A stretch of DNA of 49,489 nt from Lentisphaerales bacterium (lineage in GTDB: Bacteria; Verrucomicrobiota; Lentisphaeria; Lentisphaerales; Lentisphaeraceae): the NCBI GenBank assembly GCA_022446985.1, contig JAKVBD010000037.1, positions 1 through 49,489 on the forward strand, given 5' to 3'. This document shows positions 43,708 to 49,489 of this stretch, one piece after another; positions within the stretch are counted from its first letter, which is position 1, and each line of letters starts with the position of its first letter. The position numbers and the translations under genes were made by a program. The notes under the pieces were generated by a model, which was given only the letters and a program-made list of their open reading frames with translations, had not been told where the DNA came from and ran no database searches.

Positions 43708-44247
43708 ATGGTTGTGTCATTAAACGATACATACAAGAACGAAATTGTTGGCGAGATGATGAAACGTTTCGGCTACAAAAACGTTAATATGGTCCCGAAG
43801 CTGTCTAAAATTATTCTTAACAGCGGTATTAGTACTAAAAGAGAAAGAGACGTTCTAACTGAAGCTCTTAACACTTTGACTACTATTACAGGTCAAAAAG
43901 CTGTAGCTACCAAAGCTCGTAAGTCTTGTGCTGGTTTCAAAATCAGAGAAGGTCAGGCAATTGGAGCTAAAGTTACTCTTAGAAATGACATGATGTTTGA
44001 CTTCATGACGCGTTTGATCCACACTGCTCTTCCTCGTGTTAGAGATTTTCGTGGTATCAAGAAGAATGGTTTTGATGGGTTCGGTAACTACACAATGGGT
44101 GTAAGCGATCAGTCAATTTTTACTGAGCTTGATCTAGACAAAATCAAATATCAAATCGGTATGAACATTTCATTCGTAACGACTGCCAAGACTGACGAAG
44201 AAGGCAGAGCGCTACTTGAATTGTTCGGTATGCCTTTTGAAAAGTAA
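43708..44247 (+). CDS. rplE: 50S ribosomal protein L5
   Basis: A 179-residue 5S rRNA-binding protein. VNMVPKLSKIILNSGIS, GQKAVATKARKSCAGFKIRE, LPRVRDFRGI and YTMGVSDQSIF are the expected landmarks. Confidence 0.95.
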   Translation: MVVSLNDTYKNEIVGEMMKRFGYKNVNMVPKLSKIILNSGISTKRERDVLTEALNTLTTITGQKAVATKARKSCAGFKIREGQAIGAKVTLRNDMMFDFMTRLIHTALPRVRDFRGIKKNGFDGFGNYTMGVSDQSIFTELDLDKIKYQIGMNISFVTTAKTDEEGRALLELFGMPFEK

Positions 44248-44263
44248 ACGGAGACGTTGATAA

Positions 44264-44449
44264 ATGGCTAAGAAAGCCCTCATCGAGAAATCAAACCGTA
44301 CACCAAAGTTTTCAACGCGTGCTTATCACCGTTGTCAAAAATGCGGCCGTGCGAGAGCATATATTCGCAAATTTCAGCTTTGCCGTCTCTGTTTCAGAGA
44401 GCTTGCATCAAATGGTATGATCCCAGGCGTTGTAAAAGCAAGCTGGTAA
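44264..44449 (+). CDS. rpsZ: 30S ribosomal protein S14, type Z
   Basis: A 61-residue zinc-binding S14. The four zinc cysteines are in CQKCG and LCRLC, which marks the short C+ type found where the long type is absent. The N-terminus is [16 protein letters not shown]. It uses rpsN in some naming schemes. Confidence 0.95.
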   Translation: MAKKALIEKSNRTPKFSTRAYHRCQKCGRARAYIRKFQLCRLCFRELASNGMIPGVVKASW

Positions 44450-44474
44450 AAAATATTTAGGATTTTAAAAAATT

Positions 44475-44867
44475 ATGAATGACCCTATTGCAGACTTTCT
44501 TACAAGAGTAAGAAACGCAGGACAGGCAAGACATGCTGTTCTTAACATGCCTTCTTCAAAGGCTAAAGTAGAGTTGAGTCGTATCCTCCAGAAGGAAGGC
44601 TACATCGAAAGCTTTGAAGTCGTAGACGCGGGAAACAATAAGAAAGAACTAAAAGTTACTTTGAAATACTTCAAGAACGCTCCAGTGATTGAAGGTGTTA
44701 AGAGACTTAGTAAAGGTTCTTGTCGTATCTACGTTCAAGCAGATGAAATTCCAAGTGTTAGAGGTGGCCTAGGTATCTCTATCATGACGACTTCAAAAGG
44801 TTATATGACTGGTAAAGAAGCACGCACCAAAGGTATTGGTGGCGAGCTTATCTGTAAAGTCTGGTAG
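44475..44867 (+). CDS. rpsH: 30S ribosomal protein S8
   Basis: A 130-residue central-domain protein. DPIADFLTRVRNAGQARH is the N-terminal motif, and GLGISIMTTSKGYMTGKEAR with GGELICKVW the conserved RNA-binding end. In other bacteria S8 represses the spc operon by binding mRNA; no such site was traced here. Confidence 0.96.
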   Translation: MNDPIADFLTRVRNAGQARHAVLNMPSSKAKVELSRILQKEGYIESFEVVDAGNNKKELKVTLKYFKNAPVIEGVKRLSKGSCRIYVQADEIPSVRGGLGISIMTTSKGYMTGKEARTKGIGGELICKVW

Positions 44868-44881
44868 AAAAGGATTTTAAA

Positions 44882-45430
44882 ATGTCAAGAATTGGTAATA
44901 AATCCATTCCAGTCATTGCTGGCGTAGACGTAAAAATCTCCGGTAATGAAATTTCGACTAAAGGACCAAAGGGTGCTTTAAGTTACAGCTGGGACGTAGA
45001 AAAGGTAGACGTCAAATTTGACGAAGCTGCCAAAGAGATCGTTGTTACTAGAAGCAACGATACAAGACAGTGTAAAGCACAGCATGGTTTAACTAGAAGT
45101 TTGATCGATAACATGGTTGTTGGTTGTGCTAATGGTTGGAGCAAAGAACTTGAAATTCGCGGTACTGGTTACAGAGGCGCTGTTCAGGGTAAAACTCTAA
45201 ACTTGAATCTTGGTTATTCACACCCGATTAACTATGATATCCCTGAAGGCATCACTATTAATATGCCAGACAATACTAAGATCAGCGTTACAGGCGCAGA
45301 CAAACAACTTGTCGGTCAAGTAGCTGCAGATATCCGCTTCTTCAGAAGACCTGAGCCATACAAAGGCAAAGGTGTTAGATATGTTGGTGAACATATCGCT
45401 CTGAAAGAAGGTAAGAGCGCTGGTAAATAA
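44882..45430 (+). CDS. rplF: 50S ribosomal protein L6
   Basis: A 182-residue protein with two similar domains. MSRIGNKSIPVIAGVDVKIS is the start and FRRPEPYKGKGVRY the C-terminal signature. Confidence 0.95.
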   Translation: MSRIGNKSIPVIAGVDVKISGNEISTKGPKGALSYSWDVEKVDVKFDEAAKEIVVTRSNDTRQCKAQHGLTRSLIDNMVVGCANGWSKELEIRGTGYRGAVQGKTLNLNLGYSHPINYDIPEGITINMPDNTKISVTGADKQLVGQVAADIRFFRRPEPYKGKGVRYVGEHIALKEGKSAGK

Positions 45431-45451
45431 TTATTAAAGTGAGTTTTAAAA

Positions 45452-45808
45452 ATGCTTAAATCAGAAAAAGCCAGAAAGAGACAACGTAGACGTTGGCACA
45501 TTCGTAAGAAGGTTTCTGGCACATCCACAATTCCACGTATGAGCGTTTACAGATCTTTGAATCATATTTATGTTCAGTTGATCGACGATCAAACAGGAAA
45601 AACATTAGTTTCAGCTTCAACAGTTGAAAAAGGATTTGAAGGTAAAGCTTCAAATGTAGAAGGCGCAGCTGCTGTTGGTAAAAAAGTTGCCGAGAAAGCA
45701 CTTGAAACTGGAATCCAAAAGGTCGTTTTTGACCGTGGCGGATTTAAGTTTCACGGCCGCGTAAAAAGTCTGGCAGAAGCTGCCAGAGAAGCTGGATTGA
45801 AATTCTAG
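45452..45808 (+). CDS. rplR: 50S ribosomal protein L18
   Basis: A 118-residue 5S rRNA-binding protein. [20 protein letters not shown] at the N-terminus and [20 protein letters not shown] at the C-terminus match the family. Confidence 0.95.
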   Translation: MLKSEKARKRQRRRWHIRKKVSGTSTIPRMSVYRSLNHIYVQLIDDQTGKTLVSASTVEKGFEGKASNVEGAAAVGKKVAEKALETGIQKVVFDRGGFKFHGRVKSLAEAAREAGLKF

Positions 45809-45817
45809 GAGAATACA

Positions 45818-46300
45818 ATGGCTGAAACTACAGAAAAAGAATTTGAAGAAAGAGTGGTTACAATTAACCGTTGTAGCAAAGTATTGAAAGGTGGACGTAA
45901 GTTCAGTTTCTCTGCTCTTGTTGTAACTGGCGACCACAAAGGTACAGTTGGCGTAGGTTTTGGTAAGGCAAATGAAGTGTCTGACGCAATCCGTAAAGCT
46001 TCTAACGCTGCCAAAGTTAGTACTTTTAAAGTTCCACTACACGGTAAGACTATCCCACACGACATTATTGCTCGTCATGGCGGTGCTAAGGTTTTGATTA
46101 AACCCGCTTCTCCTGGTACAGGTCTAATCGCCGGTGGCGCAATGCGTGCTCTACTAGAGCTTGCTGGCGTACGTGACGTTCTTGCAAAGTCTATGGGTTC
46201 ATCGAACTCTATGAACGTTGTAAGAGCTACAAGAAACGCTATGGAAGCACTTCAGAGCCGTGACGAAATTTTAATTAAGCGTGGCCTTAAAAAGGCATAA
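45818..46300 (+). CDS. rpsE: 30S ribosomal protein S5
   Basis: A 160-residue protein. [40 protein letters not shown] and [18 protein letters not shown] are S5 signatures. The 15-base gap to rplO leaves no room for rpmD (L30), which normally lies here. Confidence 0.95.
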   Translation: MAETTEKEFEERVVTINRCSKVLKGGRKFSFSALVVTGDHKGTVGVGFGKANEVSDAIRKASNAAKVSTFKVPLHGKTIPHDIIARHGGAKVLIKPASPGTGLIAGGAMRALLELAGVRDVLAKSMGSSNSMNVVRATRNAMEALQSRDEILIKRGLKKA

Positions 46301-46315
46301 TCGGAGATTTATTAA

Positions 46316-46762
46316 ATGAAACTTCAAAGCTTAAATAACACTAAAGGCTACAAGAAGCGCAAGCGCGTTGGCCGCGGCGACTCTTCTGGTCTAGGTCGTA
46401 CTTGTGGTCGTGGTGAAAAAGGTCAAAAGTCCAGATCTGGTTCTACTATCAGACCTCACTTTGAGGGTGGACAGATGCCACTTTTCCGTCGTTTACCACA
46501 CATTCGTGGATTTAAAGCGCGTAATCACAAGAACTGGACTTGTGTTAATGTTAGTTCTATCGATGCTGCTTTCGAAGCAGGCGCAACAGTTGATGCTCAG
46601 GCACTAATCGACAAACAGATTATTTCCAGCGTTGACTACGGTCTAAAGATTCTCGCTAAAGGCGAGATCTCTAAGGCTATTACAATTAAAGCAGATGCAT
46701 TCTCCAAATCAGCTCAAGCTAAAATTGAAGCTGCTGGCGGTAAATGCGAAGTTGCCGAATAA
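46316..46762 (+). CDS. rplO: 50S ribosomal protein L15
   Basis: A 148-residue protein. KKRKRVGRGDSSGLGRTCGR and FEGGQMPLFRRLPHIRGFKA are the conserved N-terminal half. It follows rpsE directly. Confidence 0.95.
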   Translation: MKLQSLNNTKGYKKRKRVGRGDSSGLGRTCGRGEKGQKSRSGSTIRPHFEGGQMPLFRRLPHIRGFKARNHKNWTCVNVSSIDAAFEAGATVDAQALIDKQIISSVDYGLKILAKGEISKAITIKADAFSKSAQAKIEAAGGKCEVAE

Positions 46763-46772
46763 GGGATAAATA

Positions 46773-48107
46773 ATGCTGTCTGCCTTCAAAAACATTTTCA
46801 AAATTAAGGAACTTAAATCTAAGATCCTTTACACTCTAGCAATGATTGCTGTTGTTAGACTTATTCAGAATATTCCGGTTCCTGGAATTGACCTGGATAT
46901 GTTAGACAGAGCTATGAAAGACTTGGAAAACAGTGCCGGAGGCGGCCTGTTGCAGATGTTCAATGTCTTCAGTGGCGGTGCACTTCAGAACTTTGCCATT
47001 GGTGTATTGGGGATTATGCCTTACATCACAGCTTCAATTATCTTGCAGCTGATGACTCCGGTTATTCCACAAATTGAGAAAATGCAAAAAGAAGGCGTTC
47101 AGGGACGTCAAAAGTATATTCAACTTACCAGATACATAACAATCGTTATCTGTCTTGTTCAGGGTTTTTTCCTGGCCAAAGGTATGCCTACTCTACTTCA
47201 GAGTAAGCACGCGATTGTTAACAATCCTGGTATGACTTTTTACCTGACGACTACTATCCTTTTAACAGCTGCATCATTACTTATTATGTGGCTGGGCGAG
47301 CAGATTACTGATAAAGGCCTCGGTCAAGGGGCCTCTATCATCATTACTATCAGTGTTATCTCATCTATGCCGACTGCTATTCAGCAGGTTTTCGGTTTCT
47401 TCCAAGATGGTGATTTAACACTAATCCACATGGCAATTCTTTTAGGTCTTTTCCTGGCAGCAACCGCAGCGACAGTTGTAGTTGTTCAGGGTGTTCGTAA
47501 GATTCCTCTGAAATATGCTAAGAGAACTACAGGTAGCCGTGGAGCAATTGAGAAAACATCTTACATGCCTCTTAAAGTTAATCACGCTGGTGTTATGCCG
47601 ATTATCTTTGCAAGTGCACTTATGATGTTCCCTGAGATGTTAGCGAATTACTTTCAGTTAGACGCACTTAGTGCCATGTTGAGATTTGGTAGTATTGGTT
47701 ATACAGTGATTTATTCAGTAATGATAATCGTCTTTACTTTCTTCTGGGTAGCTACACAGTTCAACCCAATTCAAATTTCTGATGATCTAAACAGATCAGG
47801 TGGTTTTATCCCGGGTATTCGTCCTGGTGAGAAAACTGCAGAGTTCTTGAATAACACAATGACTCGCATCACTTATGCAGGTTCAGTATTTCTAACTGCA
47901 TTGGCTATTGTACCAATCGTTCTTTACTCAAATATCGAAGTTCTTCAGGGTAACTTTATGATCACTTCTTTCTTCGGTGGTACAAGTCTACTTATTATGG
48001 TTGGTGTAATGCTCCAGACCATGCAACAGATTGAAGTGCAGCTGGTACAGCACAACTATGAAGGTTTCGTTTCAAGCGGTAGACTTCGCAGTAGATCTTC
48101 ACTCTAA
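46773..48107 (+). CDS. secY: Preprotein translocase subunit SecY
   Basis: A 444-residue ten-helix channel protein of the Sec translocon. VVRLIQNIPVPGIDL near the N-terminus, GIMPYITASIILQLM (helix 2) and KEGVQGRQKYIQLTRYITIV are hallmarks. NHAGVMPIIFASALMMFP, QISDDLNRSGGFIPGIRPGE and the last helix LIMVGVMLQTMQQIEVQL follow. It is the last gene of the spc block; adk, map, infA and rpmJ do not follow. Confidence 0.97.
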   Translation: MLSAFKNIFKIKELKSKILYTLAMIAVVRLIQNIPVPGIDLDMLDRAMKDLENSAGGGLLQMFNVFSGGALQNFAIGVLGIMPYITASIILQLMTPVIPQIEKMQKEGVQGRQKYIQLTRYITIVICLVQGFFLAKGMPTLLQSKHAIVNNPGMTFYLTTTILLTAASLLIMWLGEQITDKGLGQGASIIITISVISSMPTAIQQVFGFFQDGDLTLIHMAILLGLFLAATAATVVVVQGVRKIPLKYAKRTTGSRGAIEKTSYMPLKVNHAGVMPIIFASALMMFPEMLANYFQLDALSAMLRFGSIGYTVIYSVMIIVFTFFWVATQFNPIQISDDLNRSGGFIPGIRPGEKTAEFLNNTMTRITYAGSVFLTALAIVPIVLYSNIEVLQGNFMITSFFGGTSLLIMVGVMLQTMQQIEVQLVQHNYEGFVSSGRLRSRSSL

Positions 48108-48117
48108 GAGATTTTTC

Positions 48118-48194
48118 GGGCGGCTAGCTCAGTTGGTTAGAGCGTCTGGTTTACACCCAGAAGGTCACAGGTTCGAATCCTGTGCCGCCCACCA
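48118..48194 (+). tRNA. tRNA-Val (TAC)
   Basis: A 77-base cloverleaf. The acceptor is GGGCGGC/GCCGCCC, the D arm GCTC...GAGC, and the anticodon stem TCTGG/CCAGA has loop TTTACAC, giving anticodon TAC. The T arm is ACAGG-TTCGAAT-CCTGT. CCA is encoded. It starts 10 bases after secY, so it may be processed from the operon transcript. Confidence 0.95.
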
Positions 48195-48200
48195 AAATTT

Positions 48201-48240
48201 AAAGGACTCATAACTTCGGTTTTGAGTCCTTTTTGTTTTT
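48201..48240 (+). terminator. Rho-independent terminator after secY and tRNA-Val
   Basis: The stem AAAGGACTCA...TGAGTCCTTT encloses AAC-TTCG-GTT, a UUCG tetraloop, and is followed by TTGTTTTTG. It closes the ribosomal operon. Confidence 0.9.
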
Positions 48241-48251
48241 GTGACATATCA

Positions 48252-49245
48252 TCACTTAATAATCAGATAGATGATTATGGGTACTAGTAGAATGCTCAGG
48301 ATGAAAAGAGGGACTAAACTGACTTTTTTACGGTTTTTGATTTTACTTGGTTTACTTCTTATAAGTCTTTCAATCTTTGTACCTTTAAGATTTATCAGCC
48401 TTTTGCTATGGTGCGTTTTCTTTGGTTTTGCATTTATGAACCGATGTAATGCCTCTCTAACTCCTGTACAGCTTTGGAAGCGATTTTCGTGATTTTTTGC
48501 CATCATTTTACAAATGATTTTACATAGTTTAACTGGTAGCTTAGGATTGGCCTCTCCAGGAGGGCGAAGCTTGTCGTTGCAATGCTTGAGCATGACATTC
48601 ATCGCTGATGAGCCATTGAAAGCAACCTAGCCAGTTAAAGAATGGTATATAGTTTCTCCCAGTGAGTAAATACCACTTCAACAATGTGCCATCTTGGCAT
48701 TTTTGACTTGTTCTTGAGAATTATAGTTTGGTGAATCAATAGCAGCAGCGTTGATTGTGGAACTGAAGTCATCATCGACATGCTTTGCGAGACCAGGATC
48801 TGACAGTTTTAGGGTGCCGTCTTCGACGACCATTATATTATCTGGTTTTATATCTCGGTGTACGATATTGTGCGCATAGGCTTCATGAAGCGCATCACTT
48901 AAAATGATTCCCATAGAAACGACTTCTCTTACAGAGAATTAGCCTCTTTCTTCTAAAAGTTGGAGAGCATCCAGGCCTTTGACGTACTTCATAGCCAAAT
49001 AGTACATTTTGCCAATATTTCCCGAATCATATATTCGAATAATGTTAGGGCGGTTGACTGAACCTGCTAGTTTACCTTCCTGACTAAAGCGCTTTATGTT
49101 CTCATGGCTTTCTTCTGCAAGTGACTTCTTGAGTATTTTGATTGCTACTGAAATAACCAGCCCTCATGTAGTGACTTAGCCACACGGAGCCCATGTTACC
49201 AGTCCCTAGCCCATCTTTCCCCGGCAAATCGCTGGAAATGATAAA
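48252..49245 (-). pseudogene. Decayed Ser/Thr protein kinase
   Basis: A near-complete Hanks-type kinase can be rebuilt. GLGTGNMGSVWLSHYMRA (glycine loop) stands in one frame. After a one-base shift come VAIKILKKSLAEES (lysine), RPNIIRIYDSGNI, HNIVHRDIKPDNIMV (catalytic loop) and LSDPGLAK (DFG changed to DPG). The frame is then interrupted by TAA (48939), TGA (48678) and TAG (48627). Beyond these lie YSLGETIYHSLTG, MMAKNHENRFQSC and a C-terminal transmembrane helix VSLVPLFILSILLVPIIIYL. No start codon is visible upstream. It is convergent with the ribosomal operon. Confidence 0.82.
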
Positions 49246-49403
49246 AAAATGAGATTTTCAATCATTTGATAAATTGTAAACTATTGTCACTCCAACAAAA
49301 TTTACTTTCAATATTTTAGTGGCCTTAAAATGTAGTGACCTAAATATAGTAATTTATTGTTTTTTACTCTTGCTAAACTTTTTTTTAGTGCTAGGATGCA
49401 GCT

Positions 49404-49489
49404 ATGTTTATACGCGAATCAAAAACTACTAATAAAAAGACGGGTAAGGTTTATATCAAACATACTCTTGTCGAATCTGTTCGCACCGA
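49404..49489 (+). mobile_element. IS1634/IS4-like transposase, N-terminal fragment (cut by window edge)
   Basis: A frame opens at the ATG at 49404 with MFIRESK, then KTGKVYIKHTLVESVRT, and runs off the end of the window. This resembles the N-terminus of IS1634-type IS4-superfamily transposases, which begin MFIR and have a TGK-x-Y...LVES-x-R-T/E motif. About 150 bases between the kinase remnant and this ATG are A/T-rich and should hold the left terminal repeat, which I could not define. Confidence 0.65.

Noticed and set aside
1..49489. CRISPR array, prophage, rRNA operon or replication origin
   Set aside because: No regular spaced repeats, phage structural genes, rRNA sequence or DnaA-box cluster was seen.

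Overview
The window looks like one contig of a marine Lentisphaerae bacterium, probably close to Lentisphaera. This is inferred from content, not from a search. The signs are an arylsulfatase, a planctomycete-type cytochrome protein (PSCyt1/DUF1549/DUF1553) paired with a Tat-exported DUF1501 protein, tandem prepilin-like proteins ending in a D-x-H-A box and WGFY, an AraC regulator, RNase HIII, and moderate-to-low GC with Shine-Dalgarno starts. Both ends run into transposase fragments: an IS30-like C-terminus at the left and an IS1634/IS4-like N-terminus at the right. The window may therefore be bounded by repeated elements.

Layout. Positions 1-3.9 kb hold branched-chain amino acid genes (cimA, leuD, leuC) with an odd patch of widespread intergenic repeats. 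At 4.1-6.4 kb are two tandem RlaP/YcgL-type nucleotidyltransferases and a small conserved protein. At 6.5-16.3 kb is an accessory polysaccharide/sulfatase island: a decayed prepilin, DUF1501, PSCyt, a divergent AraC regulator, three tandem prepilin copies (one decayed) and a sulfatase. At 16.4-18.9 kb are a decayed universal-stress/zinc-ribbon gene pair and an FG-GAP repeat protein. At 19-23.8 kb a minus-strand set carries purM, bioB, an SH3 protein and a membrane protein. Around 24-27 kb are two tRNAs, a decayed YceK-like lipoprotein gene, trmL, two very small genes and a coiled-coil protein. At 26.9-31.9 kb is a small fatty-acyl cluster: an OleA/FabH-like thiolase, a FabF-like synthase, an ACP, a CrtI-like oxidoreductase and a DUF374 acyltransferase. 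At 31.9-37.5 kb are cmoB, an MTHFR-family protein, thiL, tsaE, tsaB and a C39-like peptidase. At 37.6-40.3 kb are surA-like, rsmA and rnhC on the minus strand. At 40.4-48.1 kb the ribosomal protein operon runs from rplV to secY, followed by tRNA-Val and a decayed Ser/Thr kinase.

Two themes stand out. First, the PSCyt operon and the prepilin operon, on either side of the AraC gene, share a composite upstream element (CCAAGAAATATACAATT plus a TTCAAT-type palindrome) at nearly the same distance from their start codons. This is a strong candidate operator. Second, decay is concentrated in accessory genes. Six loci (prepilin x2, USP, zinc ribbon, YceK-like, kinase) can be rebuilt only across stops or frameshifts, while the housekeeping genes are intact.
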